Of a stretch of DNA of 60,825 nucleotides, positions 1 to 8,546 are shown piece after piece (the stretch's first letter is position 1; each line of letters opens with the position of its first letter). A program made the translations under genes and the position numbers. Origin of the DNA: JAJFVC01 sp039698075 (GTDB lineage Bacteria > Planctomycetota > Planctomycetia > Pirellulales > Thermoguttaceae); contig JBDKTJ010000082.1 of NCBI GenBank assembly GCA_039698075.1, forward strand, positions 1-60,825. Direction: 5' to 3'. Under the pieces are notes generated by a model, which saw only the letters and a list, made by a program, of their open reading frames with translations, was not told the origin of the DNA and made no database searches.

Positions 1-85
1 ACACCTCCACTCCAGGCTGCATACTCGTCAGCACAATCCGCAGCTTCTCCGCCGCCGTCCATTTCTTTCGCTTCTGCACACTCAT
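1..85 (-). CDS. Transposase OrfA-type N-terminus (partial, runs off window)
   Basis: The reverse strand reads MSVQKRKKWTAAEKLRIVLT and continues for 8 more codons to the window edge. The K-R-K-K-W-T-A-x-E-K pattern is the start of the helix-turn-helix domain of IS3/IS911-type OrfA transposases (family knowledge). A good ribosome binding site, GGAGGAAGACCG, sits directly before the ATG at base 85. Only 28 codons are visible, so whether the element is intact cannot be judged, and no terminal inverted repeat was recognised downstream. Confidence 0.6.
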   Translation of the reverse strand, partial: MSVQKRKKWTAAEKLRIVLTSMQPGVEV

Positions 86-551
86 CGGTCTTCCTCCGTG
101 CCCTCATAATAATGGGTTTAGAGGAAAGGGACACAAAGAGACCCAAGAGAACGATTTCATATACTGCGGGATGCACTGCATTGGACACCGACACACTTCT
201 GGGGTGCCTGGTGGCACCGGGCCGTGGCCGACGGTACCCCCCGGAACGGATCGTGGTGGCGGCGTGGCTGGAAGCGGCGGGCGTCGTTCCAAAACAACCA
301 GCCACCAGCTACACATGAAGCTTGACCTCCGGGACGTACATGATGACAACTACGGCCGAAGCCCGAGTGGCCGTCGCAAAGCTCCCGCCGCCGCCCCTCG
401 ATTAGATTCATGATCGAAGCAGGTCGCCATCTTCACTTGGCTGCCTCGGTATGAGGCGACCTTCCAGCGAATCCACGAGTTGGTGTCCCGCCGAGGGATT
501 TCGAGCGCCGCAAGAGTGGGCTATAATCCTCGTCTGGCAAGGAGGATTACC
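86..551. other. Gene-poor stretch before the LRR gene
   Basis: These 466 bases lie between a transposase start and the LRR protein. Short overlapping frames are present on both strands, but none has a convincing ribosome binding site or a recognisable product. The stretch probably holds the end of the insertion element and the promoter of the LRR gene. I see no clear terminator or promoter consensus. Confidence 0.4.
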
Positions 552-3470
552 ATGAAGCGATTGGGAACCATCGTCGTTGTATTGCTCGGTTCGCTGGGGC
601 TTGCCTGGCAGATCGCCAGCGCCGATCCGCAATCCACCAAGTCCGATGTCGTTAACACCAGCAAGGACTTGAAGGTCCGTGTGGCAAAGGTCGAATGGAT
701 CGCCGCGACCGAGGCGGCAAGAGATGCAGCCCAAAAAGCTGGTCAGCCGCCGCGAAAGGTTCGCGTATGGATCGATGTGCATGGGCCGCTGGCCGCCGGC
801 GCCAGCGGCTACGGTCGGCTTCGGGTCGAACAACTGCTGAACGCCGACCGTCGGGCGGACGCGATCGATTGGCAATCGCCAGCCGCGAAGCCGGCCGCAG
901 GCATCCAAGATTCGCTCGTCACGATTCATCGCGGCGAAGACGACACACGTGACGGGCCGTGGTTTTCCGAGGTAATCAAGGAGGGCATACGGTTTTACGT
1001 GGACGTCTATGCGGGCGAATCAATTCGTCAGATCGGCCTGCTTCGTGGAACGCTCGTACTTCGCGCGGGCGGCCGGCTCGAGACACTCACGATCAAAAAT
1101 ATTTTCCAACACCTTGGCAAGCCGATCGACGATCCGTCGCTCAAGGCGATGGGGATCACCGTGATTCCTCGTGCTGGCAGCGAGTCGCCTTCGAAAGGCG
1201 GCGTTGTGCGGATCGGGCCGGTGCAAGTGCAAGACAGAGAGGGTGCGACAGTGCTTCCTGACCATGATGGAGAAGAAGTGCTGATCGAGACCCAGTGGAC
1301 CCGTTCGCCCATCATGCGTATCGACGTCATTGACCCTGAGGACGAGACGCTGCCGCTGCCGACGGCCGATTCGAGCGTGAGCAACAGTGAAAACACGGTC
1401 AATCGCTGGATGAAGTTTCGGTTTAAGCCGCCCAAGGACTCGCAGTTGAAGATGGTCGTCCAGCATGACCCGCAATTGGTCCGAGTGCAATTTACGCTCG
1501 AAGAGATTGATCTGTCCCAGGGCCAGTGGATCATCGTGCCACAGTCGGCCGCAGACATTCCGAGATCGTCGGCCCCATCGGTGTCGATTCCGGCCACGCC
1601 GGCCACGCCGGCCACGCCGCCCTCCAAGCTGCCGTCAATCAGGGTTAAATCGTCTGAGGTCGAGGTTCTGCCGGGCACCGTGGAGGTGGCGGAAGCAGGG
1701 ATTGCTGCTCCGCCCGCCGACATACGGTCGTCGGAGAAGATGAAGACGAAGGAAGGCTACCGGCTTGGCCATGTGGCTGGCCCGTTCTTCGCCGGGTGCG
1801 GCACCTCGATGAGTTCCAATTCCAAGACCCCAGCAGAGCCGGTTGGCGTGACGTTCGACTTCAACTGTCCTGCCGAAGGCTTCGGCGAGGACGTAGAACC
1901 CGAGCCCGCTGGACCAAACATGCGTATTTATATCCTCGGTCCGCTTAAAAAGGAGTACGTTCGGAGTTGGGCCCAAGTGCAAGACGATTTGAGCTTCAAT
2001 TTCGATTTCGGCTATTTGTCCAAAGAAGCGAACCGGACATTCGACCTGACTCTGCTGCAAAGCGTCCGTAGCGTTGCAGGCCTCGACATTCAAGGCCCGA
2101 TGCAGGGTGATCGGCTTGTCGTGCTGGGAGACCTGGGGTTGCTTGCCGGGCAACAGAAAATCAGACGCCTATGGTTGGCAAACTGTGAGGTCTCTTCGCG
2201 AATGGTCCGAAACCTGGCGGCGGCGCCCAACCTGCGCATCCTGCGTCTGTTCAACTGCAAGTTTGAAGGCAATGCCATGGCGGAGTTGGCCACAGCCAAA
2301 TCGCTCCGTTGTTTGGATCTGACCAGGTGTCTTTTCGATGAGAGGTCGCTGTCACGGTTGATGTCGTCGCTGCCTGAGTTGCGTCACTTGACTCTTACGC
2401 AAACACCGGTTACCGATCGAGCGTTCACCGCGTTGTCGGTCCCACCGAAGATCCAATATCTCAACCTATCCGGCACAAAAGTGGGCGATCGTACTCTGGA
2501 GGCCTTGAGGCAATTCCGCAATCTCAAGGTCGTGAACCTCGAACGGATCCCGCTCAACGCCGAGCAGATCCGCGGCCTCGCCGCCGTGTGTCCCTTGAAG
2601 GCGATCTCCTACACGCCTCGTGCGGGCATCGAAAAGCTCCATGAAGAACTGGGTCAACGGAACATCGGGGTCTTCCACGGCACCGGACCAACGGCCGTTG
2701 AAGGGATCTTTGAGCCAGACTATCTGGACAAAGTCTTCGCCGAGTTACCCAAGCAGTTCACGCAAGTGCAACTGATGTGCGACTTGAACGAGATCGGCCC
2801 GCAGCAGACAGACACACTCAACCGGCTCCGGGCGGATTGGATTGTTTGCCACCTCAACGTCGGTCTGACGGCCGCGCCGAAGGCCGATGCGTTGGCTGGC
2901 TTACGAGGCGTTCATTGCATCAACCTGTCGGGTTTTGGTCCTGCGGAGCATCGCTATGACACACCGGAACACTATGCTGCGATGTTCGCCGGCTGGCGGC
3001 AATCGACGAACCTTATGGAACTTGAAATCGACGACTGTCCGATCCACCTCGCCGCTGCTGCAAACCTGGCTGAGATACCATCGCTCCGCGCACTGAACCT
3101 CGTGCATACGGGTGTGCGGGACTGGATTGGCCCAGTACTGGCTCGAATGAGGAAGCTTGAGCGATTGCGGCTCCGCGAGCCGGAGGTGGGCGACGCCGTC
3201 ATTGCCGAACTCGCAAAGCTGAAGACGATCCGCCTGTTGGATCTCTCAGAGACGGGTATCAGCGACGCATGCGTTGATGCGCTTCTGGGAATGCCGGCCC
3301 TGAAGGAGGTGCATCTGTTCGGGACCGGCGTCTCGACCGCCGCGTGCGATAGATTACGCAAGCGGGGCGTCAAGGTTTCCTCAGGCAAGCTCCGATCGAC
3401 GCAGTTCTACGGCACGCCGGACGATAGATGGCAGGAGAAAGGCGATCTCATGAATGTTGGAATTCGCTAA
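552..3470 (+). CDS. Exported leucine-rich repeat protein
   Basis: A 972-aa protein of unknown partner. The chosen start is the ATG at 552, preceded by AAGGAGGATTACC, and it gives a clear signal peptide (MKRLGTIVVVLLGSLGLAWQ, then IASA|D). Residues 25-350 are a beta-rich region without a recognised family. A Pro/Ala/Thr linker with PATPATPAT microrepeats follows. From about residue 500 to the end there are leucine-rich repeats of the RNI/AMN1 type, such as LRCLDLTRC, LRHLTLTQTPVTD and IQYLNLSGTKVGD. Such exported LRR proteins are common in Planctomycetes and probably act in protein binding outside the cytoplasm (inference). It is a lone gene: the next one is 450 bases away and on the opposite strand. 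Confidence 0.8.
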   Translation: MKRLGTIVVVLLGSLGLAWQIASADPQSTKSDVVNTSKDLKVRVAKVEWIAATEAARDAAQKAGQPPRKVRVWIDVHGPLAAGASGYGRLRVEQLLNADRRADAIDWQSPAAKPAAGIQDSLVTIHRGEDDTRDGPWFSEVIKEGIRFYVDVYAGESIRQIGLLRGTLVLRAGGRLETLTIKNIFQHLGKPIDDPSLKAMGITVIPRAGSESPSKGGVVRIGPVQVQDREGATVLPDHDGEEVLIETQWTRSPIMRIDVIDPEDETLPLPTADSSVSNSENTVNRWMKFRFKPPKDSQLKMVVQHDPQLVRVQFTLEEIDLSQGQWIIVPQSAADIPRSSAPSVSIPATPATPATPPSKLPSIRVKSSEVEVLPGTVEVAEAGIAAPPADIRSSEKMKTKEGYRLGHVAGPFFAGCGTSMSSNSKTPAEPVGVTFDFNCPAEGFGEDVEPEPAGPNMRIYILGPLKKEYVRSWAQVQDDLSFNFDFGYLSKEANRTFDLTLLQSVRSVAGLDIQGPMQGDRLVVLGDLGLLAGQQKIRRLWLANCEVSSRMVRNLAAAPNLRILRLFNCKFEGNAMAELATAKSLRCLDLTRCLFDERSLSRLMSSLPELRHLTLTQTPVTDRAFTALSVPPKIQYLNLSGTKVGDRTLEALRQFRNLKVVNLERIPLNAEQIRGLAAVCPLKAISYTPRAGIEKLHEELGQRNIGVFHGTGPTAVEGIFEPDYLDKVFAELPKQFTQVQLMCDLNEIGPQQTDTLNRLRADWIVCHLNVGLTAAPKADALAGLRGVHCINLSGFGPAEHRYDTPEHYAAMFAGWRQSTNLMELEIDDCPIHLAAAANLAEIPSLRALNLVHTGVRDWIGPVLARMRKLERLRLREPEVGDAVIAELAKLKTIRLLDLSETGISDACVDALLGMPALKEVHLFGTGVSTAACDRLRKRGVKVSSGKLRSTQFYGTPDDRWQEKGDLMNVGIR

Positions 3471-3674
3471 CTTTCTGGCGTTCAAGGCGGATCGTGCCTT
3501 TGCCACAATGAAAAGCTCAACGTGATCTTCGTCCGCGTTCAGCGGATACGACTATTCAACCACCAACCACGTGCTAGAACATCATACACGGAACGATGCA
3601 CTGAGTGGGTCAAAGAGCATATACGTATAGCGTTTTTCCTTCTGCTGGAAATGTGGTGCCCCAGTAAACGTTTA

Positions 3675-3694
3675 CTCCCGCCTGAAGGCGGGAG
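3675..3694. repeat. Hairpin repeat, CTCCCGCC-TGAA-GGCGGGAG
   Basis: A perfect 8-bp stem with a TGAA loop, followed by CTTTAC. A related copy lies at 3852-3865. It may act as a bidirectional terminator or be a dispersed palindromic repeat. Confidence 0.6.
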
Positions 3695-3851
3695 CTTTAC
3701 GGAGCGGATGAGCTCGAACTGAAGTTCTTCGCACATCCGCGTTGGTTTATTCGAGGTTGTTGGCTCGGTACCCACGAGGTTTTCCGCTCAACAACCGACC
3801 AAACAGGATATTAATCCTTTCGCACATCAACATCGCTAAGACCTAAAGGTT

Positions 3852-3865
3852 TCGCCTGAAGGCGA
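3852..3865. repeat. Second copy of the TGAA-loop hairpin
   Basis: TCGCC-TGAA-GGCGA followed by GGGCTTTAG. It shares the loop, the inner stem and the trailing GCTTTA with the copy at 3675-3694. It is placed between two convergent genes. Confidence 0.5.
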
Positions 3866-3923
3866 GGGCTTTAGTCCCATCTTGGTGACAGTAAATTCGC
3901 CGAGCATGACGGGACCGTGTCTT

Positions 3924-4274
3924 TCACACACCGACGACTCGACTCAGCAGCAACAGGAAAGCAATGACCGCCAACGAACCGTGGGCGAGCATCAAGGGGA
4001 TCGGCAACGTCCTTTTTCGCATGGAAAATGCCACCGCCATAAAAACGCCCCCGGCTGCTGCAACGAGGAATAGGATCAACGCTGCTGCTAAAACGGCGCT
4101 GCATTTGACGCACACGGCCATGGCGATCAGCAGAAGAACAACTCCCGTTGCGGCGAGAGATCCGTGCGTCATCGCCAAACTTGCCGGCATGGGCTGGTTT
4201 TTCAAACGCATGGCTGCAAGAACAACGCCACCCACCGCCGCAATCGCAAAAAAGAGGATCGAAGCGATTAACAT
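3924..4274 (-). CDS. Small four-helix membrane protein
   Basis: A 116-aa protein made almost entirely of four hydrophobic segments, arranged as two similar halves. Each half has an MRLKNQPMPASLAMTHGSLA-like cytoplasmic or loop stretch (second copy RKRTLPIPLMLAHGSLA). The internal duplication with a conserved HGSLA motif is visible directly. The start at 4274 is favoured over an upstream one because AAGGGAGATGCAATT precedes it. I do not recognise the family. It lies downstream of the exported hemerythrin and may belong to the same transcript, with an uncertain Cys-rich frame in between. Confidence 0.65.
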   Translation of the reverse strand: MLIASILFFAIAAVGGVVLAAMRLKNQPMPASLAMTHGSLAATGVVLLLIAMAVCVKCSAVLAAALILFLVAAAGGVFMAVAFSMRKRTLPIPLMLAHGSLAVIAFLLLLSRVVGV

Positions 4275-4495
4275 AATTGCATCTCCCTTAAAAAACAGCA
4301 TGGCTTCCTATCCCATCCGCTCACACTGGGCGGTTGGATATCGCTGTGCAACTTTAGTGCATCATCGCACTTGAAGCCGCAGCCAGAATCGCAACATGCG
4401 AAACAGTCGCAAGCCGCGGCGTCTTTCACCACTCGCAAACGAAAGATCATGCGGAACTTGTCAGCAGAGACATCCATTCCATCCACATGGAACAA
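4268..4495 (-). CDS. Possible Cys-rich small protein (uncertain)
   Basis: A 75-aa frame with a dense cysteine cluster (CDCFACCDSGCGFKC) that could bind metal. Its stop overlaps the ATG of the membrane protein downstream (TTATGTTAATC), which would suit translational coupling, and it sits in a metal-related neighbourhood. Against it, the start would be TTG without a clear ribosome binding site, and the open frame continues upstream into the hemerythrin gene. It may therefore be chance or the remains of a gene. Confidence 0.3.
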   Translation of the reverse strand: MFHVDGMDVSADKFRMIFRLRVVKDAAACDCFACCDSGCGFKCDDALKLHSDIQPPSVSGWDRKPCCFLREMQLC

Positions 4496-4572
4496 CCGAC
4501 GATGACCGGCATGAGGACGGCCGCTCTCGGGACAGGTGGTTTTTTGACAGGTCTTGTGGATGGCAGTCCCTT

Positions 4573-5268
4573 CTACGTGTGCGCGGTAAACTGCGACAGG
4601 TCGAAAATGCCGAGAGTTTTCTCGATTGCAGCTACGCGGCCGACGATTCCCTCGAAACCTTCCTTGCCGAACAGTTCGTGTTCCCGCCGCTCGAACGCTT
4701 CACCCAACTCGCCATACTCCTTGGCATCGACGATCTCATGGAATGCCGGAAAGAGAACCGTATCCTCGCGGGCAGCGTGTGGGTTGTCCATGCGAACGAA
4801 CAACCGCATCGACTCGGACAACGCACGGCGTTCTTCCGCCGATTGGATCGCCTGTTCGGCGGACAACCGCAGCGTAGCGTCCGTCAGCCGGCGGCCGGCG
4901 CGATGCTGCTGGAGCAGAACGGCCGTCAAGTCCACAAGTTTGTTGGCCTTCTTAAATCGTGGAAAAAGGTAGTCCTCTTCCAGCTTCTCATGGTAATCCT
5001 CGATGAAGGAGCGAATGATTGAGGCGGCGACGGCAACAGGCTTGGGCGGCAAGTCCTCGCCGGCATCGAGTCGGCGGACGGCCTCGCCATAGACGAGCAA
5101 GATGCGTTTCAGAACGCCATGTTCTCGCATGAGGTCTTCGGCCGGCGATACCTCCACAGTGCCAAGTTCCTTCGGTTCCGCGCCGATTGCGCCGGGTATT
5201 CCGACGGCAAGTCCCGCCATGCCGAAAGTCGTCCCGGTGGCAAGAAACTGCCTGCGTGGAGTCTTCAT
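4573..5268 (-). CDS. Exported hemerythrin-domain protein
   Basis: A 231-aa protein. The N-terminus has a twin-arginine signal (MKTPRRQFLATGTTFGMAG), so it is probably exported folded. The rest is a hemerythrin HHE domain: REHGVLKR, DYHEKLEEDYLFPRF, LLQQHRAGRR and NPHAAREDTVLFPAFHEI supply the His/Glu ligands expected for a di-iron site. Such domains bind O2, NO or iron. Its start overlaps the cusA-like stop by 4 bases (ATGA), so it is almost certainly co-translated with the metal efflux pump. This links it to metal or redox stress in the periplasm (inference). Confidence 0.88.
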   Translation of the reverse strand: MKTPRRQFLATGTTFGMAGLAVGIPGAIGAEPKELGTVEVSPAEDLMREHGVLKRILLVYGEAVRRLDAGEDLPPKPVAVAASIIRSFIEDYHEKLEEDYLFPRFKKANKLVDLTAVLLQQHRAGRRLTDATLRLSAEQAIQSAEERRALSESMRLFVRMDNPHAAREDTVLFPAFHEIVDAKEYGELGEAFERREHELFGKEGFEGIVGRVAAIEKTLGIFDLSQFTAHT

Positions 5269-8200
5269 GGTTTCTCCTTGTCCTGTTCAGTGCGTTGGAT
5301 CGGGTTTGGCCGCAGCTCGCCCCACCACTTCCAAATCGCATAAATCACGGGATATACCAACAGTTCCATCATAAAACTTGTGACCAATCCGGCGATCATC
5401 GGCGCGGCGATGCGTTTCATCATGTCGGCGCCGGCGCCCATCGACCACATGATCGGCAGCAGGCCCATCATCGCCGCCATCACGGTCATGGCCTTGGGCC
5501 GCACCCGTTTGACTGCCCCGTGGATGATCGCCTCGCGGAGATCTTCGTAACTGCTCATCTTGCCACGGCGAACGGCATCGTTGTACGAGAGGTCCAAGAA
5601 CAGGAGCATGAAGACGCCGGTTTCGGCGTCCAACCCCATCAGGGCGATCATGCCGACCCACACGGCGATCGACATGTGATAGCCAAGCAGCCACAGATAC
5701 CAAATCGCTCCGACCAAGGAAAACGGCACGGCCAGCATGACAATCAACGCCTTCACGGACGACTTGGTATTCATGTACAGCAGAATGAAGATCAGGAACA
5801 GCGTGACGGGCAGCACGATCTTCAGCCGCTCGCGGACTCGCAACATGTTCTCGTATTGGCCGCTCCAGGTTATGCTGTAGCCTGTCGGTAATTCAAGGTT
5901 TTCTTGCACGGCCTTCTTGGCATCCTCGACATAGCCGCCCACGTCGCGCCCGGCCAGGTCCACGAATACGTAACCGGAAAGCATTCCGTTCTCGTCACGG
6001 AGCATGGCCGGGCCGGAAACGAATTGGATGTCGGCCAATTCGGCCAGCGGGATTTGCGCGCCGGACATCGTGGGCGCCAGCACGCGGCGCAATTTGGTGA
6101 GATCTTCACGAAAATCGCGGGCGTAGCGGACGTTGATCGAATATCGCTCGCGCCCTTCGACTGTGGTGGAAACCGGTTCGCCGCCGACGGCCGACTCGAC
6201 GACCATTTCCGCTTCTTTGACTGTCAGGCCGTAACGAGCGAGGTTTTCCCGCTTGAGCGTGAAGTCCAAAAAGTATCCGGCCGCCGTGCGTTCCGCGAAG
6301 ACGCTGCGAGTGCCCGGCACTTTGTTCAAGATCGACTCCAAACGGGCGCCGATCTTCTCGATTTCCTTGACATCGGCCCCTTGAATCTTGATGCCGACCG
6401 GAGTTCGCACGCCCGTGCTGAGCATGTCGATGCGAGCCTTGATCGGCATCGTCCATGCGTTGGTTACGCCAGGGAACTGCATCGCCCGATCCATTTCCGC
6501 GATCAGTTCGTCGGAACTGAGGCGGTCGGACCAGATGTGTCGGAGGGGCGATTGAAGGAAATCGGGAAGTTTGGAATACCACCGTTCCTTCTTGCGCCAT
6601 TGGTCGGTCGGCTTGAGCACGATGGTGGTTTCGATCATGGAGAACGGCGCGGGATCGGTCGAGGTTTCCGCCCGACCGGCCTTTCCAAACACTCGTTCTA
6701 CCTCGGGAAACTCGCGCAACCGACGGTCCATCGTTTGCAGAAGTCGTTGGGCCTCGGCCACCGAAATGCCCGGCGCCGTTGTGGGCATGTAAAGCAAGGA
6801 GCCCTCGTCCAACGGCGGCATGAACTCCGATCCCAACTGGAAGTAGACGGGAATCGTCGTCAGCACCAGGAGCAATGCCACGAGCAAGGTAAGTGCTTTG
6901 TGTCGCAAGACGAAATTGCATGCCGGCTCGTAGATGCGGAAGAGCCGTTTGCTGATCGGGTGTTGTTCTTCGGGGAAGTAGCGGCCCACGGCCACTGTGT
7001 TCCAAAAGCCCGAGAGCCAGCGGGGCCGGAACGTATGGTAGTCCATGCGTGTGAACATCATCCGCATGGCAGGGTCGAGCGTGACGGCCAACACGGCGGC
7101 AATGACCATCACGAGGGTTTTTGTATAGGCCAACGGTTTGAACAGCCGCCCCTCTTGATCCACCAGGGTGAACACCGGCAAAAAAGCCACGGCGATGACC
7201 AAGAGCGAGAAAAAAACCGACGGACCGACCTCCTTGAGCGCTCGCAGCCGAATTTCGTGAAAGTCGCCCTTCCGGCCTCCGGCAATCCATTCCTCCAGCC
7301 GTTTGTAGGCGTTTTCCACTTCGACGATCGCCCCGTCGACCAACACGCCGATGGAAATGGCAATGCCGGTGAGCGACATGATGTTCGAGGTCAGGCCCAT
7401 GAAGTAGAGCGGGATGAACACGAGCACCACGGAAACCGGAATCGTCAGGATCGGGATGATCGCCGAGGGAATGTGCCATAGAAAAATTAAAATCACCAAG
7501 CTGACAATGATGACTTCGAGAACCAGCTCTTCTTTGAGGGTGTCGATCGCTCGTTCGATCAGCGTCGAGCGGTCGTAGGTGGTGACAATCTCCACGCCCT
7601 TGGGGAGCGACGGTTTGATTTCACTGAGTTTTTCCTTAACCCGCTCGATGACGTTCAATGCGTTTTCGCCGGCGCGCATGATGACAATGCCGCCCACGGT
7701 GTCGCCTTCGCCGTCGAGATCGGCGATGCCACGGCGGATTTCCGGCCCGAGGGTGACGGAACCGATGTTTTTTACAAGGATCGGCGTCCCCTGTTTGTCC
7801 GTTCCCACAACGATCTTCTCGAGGTCGCCGACGCTCTTGACGTACCCTCGCCCGCGAACCATGTATTCCGCGCCGGTGAATTCGACCAGCCGTCCGCCCA
7901 CGTCGTTGTTGCCATCCCGAATCGCCTGGACCACCGTGGAGATTGGGATATTGAAGGCCAGCAGCTTGGTGGGGTCGATGTTGACCTGGTATTGCTTCTG
8001 AAATCCGCCGATCGAGGCCACCTCGGCCACGCCCGGCACGGATTGAAGTTGATAGCGAAGAGACCAGTCTTGGAGCGTGCGGAGTTGGGCCAGGTCGTTA
8101 TGGCCCGTTTTGTCCACCAGGGCGTATTGATAGACCCAGCCGACGCTCGTGGCGTCCGGGCCAAGTTCCGTGCGAATGCCCTCGGGCAGCCGGGGAAGGA

Positions 8201-8546
8201 TTTTCGAGAGGTATTCGAGCGTGCGGCTGCGCGCCCAGTAGAGGTCGGTTCCGTCCTGGAAAATCACATAGACGTAAGAAAAACCAAAGTCGGAAAAACC
8301 ACGGATGGCCTTGATCTTCGGCGCTCCGAGCATCGCGGTGACGATCGGGTAGGTGACTTGATCCTCGATGATGTCGGGGCTTCGATCCCAGCGCGAGTAG
8401 ATGATGACCTGTGTGTCGGAAAGGTCGGGAATGGCGTCCAGCGGCACCTGACGCATCCAGTGCAGCGCCCCGGCCATGGCGACCAGCGTAAAGAGCATCA
8501 CCAGATACTTGTTCCGTGCGCTAAACTCGATAATACGGTCAATCAT
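5265..8546 (-). CDS. cusA: CusA-type heavy-metal RND efflux pump
   Basis: A 1093-aa inner-membrane pump, full length for the HME-RND family. It begins with the characteristic MIDRIIEFSARNKYLV helix and contains VPLDAIPDLSDTQVIIYS, the TM4 segment GVLVDGAIVEVENAYKRLEE with the proton-relay Asp, and the GLDAETGVFMLLFLDL segment typical of CusA/CzcA. It exports metal ions (Cu/Ag for CusA, Zn/Co/Cd for CzcA) using the proton gradient. The CusA name follows the general similarity, and the metal is not proven by sequence. It overlaps the adaptor gene upstream by 8 bases and the hemerythrin gene downstream by 4. Confidence 0.92.
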   Translation of the reverse strand: MIDRIIEFSARNKYLVMLFTLVAMAGALHWMRQVPLDAIPDLSDTQVIIYSRWDRSPDIIEDQVTYPIVTAMLGAPKIKAIRGFSDFGFSYVYVIFQDGTDLYWARSRTLEYLSKILPRLPEGIRTELGPDATSVGWVYQYALVDKTGHNDLAQLRTLQDWSLRYQLQSVPGVAEVASIGGFQKQYQVNIDPTKLLAFNIPISTVVQAIRDGNNDVGGRLVEFTGAEYMVRGRGYVKSVGDLEKIVVGTDKQGTPILVKNIGSVTLGPEIRRGIADLDGEGDTVGGIVIMRAGENALNVIERVKEKLSEIKPSLPKGVEIVTTYDRSTLIERAIDTLKEELVLEVIIVSLVILIFLWHIPSAIIPILTIPVSVVLVFIPLYFMGLTSNIMSLTGIAISIGVLVDGAIVEVENAYKRLEEWIAGGRKGDFHEIRLRALKEVGPSVFFSLLVIAVAFLPVFTLVDQEGRLFKPLAYTKTLVMVIAAVLAVTLDPAMRMMFTRMDYHTFRPRWLSGFWNTVAVGRYFPEEQHPISKRLFRIYEPACNFVLRHKALTLLVALLLVLTTIPVYFQLGSEFMPPLDEGSLLYMPTTAPGISVAEAQRLLQTMDRRLREFPEVERVFGKAGRAETSTDPAPFSMIETTIVLKPTDQWRKKERWYSKLPDFLQSPLRHIWSDRLSSDELIAEMDRAMQFPGVTNAWTMPIKARIDMLSTGVRTPVGIKIQGADVKEIEKIGARLESILNKVPGTRSVFAERTAAGYFLDFTLKRENLARYGLTVKEAEMVVESAVGGEPVSTTVEGRERYSINVRYARDFREDLTKLRRVLAPTMSGAQIPLAELADIQFVSGPAMLRDENGMLSGYVFVDLAGRDVGGYVEDAKKAVQENLELPTGYSITWSGQYENMLRVRERLKIVLPVTLFLIFILLYMNTKSSVKALIVMLAVPFSLVGAIWYLWLLGYHMSIAVWVGMIALMGLDAETGVFMLLFLDLSYNDAVRRGKMSSYEDLREAIIHGAVKRVRPKAMTVMAAMMGLLPIMWSMGAGADMMKRIAAPMIAGLVTSFMMELLVYPVIYAIWKWWGELRPNPIQRTEQDKEKP

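Larger units (their letters stand above)
3471..3923. other. Intergenic stretch with two related hairpins
   Basis: This 453-base gap separates the LRR gene from the convergent membrane-protein gene. No convincing gene is visible. It holds two copies of a hairpin built around CGCCTGAAGGCG, each followed by an AG-rich GCTTTA segment, listed separately. Confidence 0.5.

Noticed and set aside
1585..1620. CCGGCCACG tandem microrepeat, considered as a CRISPR or VNTR
   Set aside because: It is a short in-frame run coding Pro-Ala-Thr in a linker of the LRR protein; there are no spacers.
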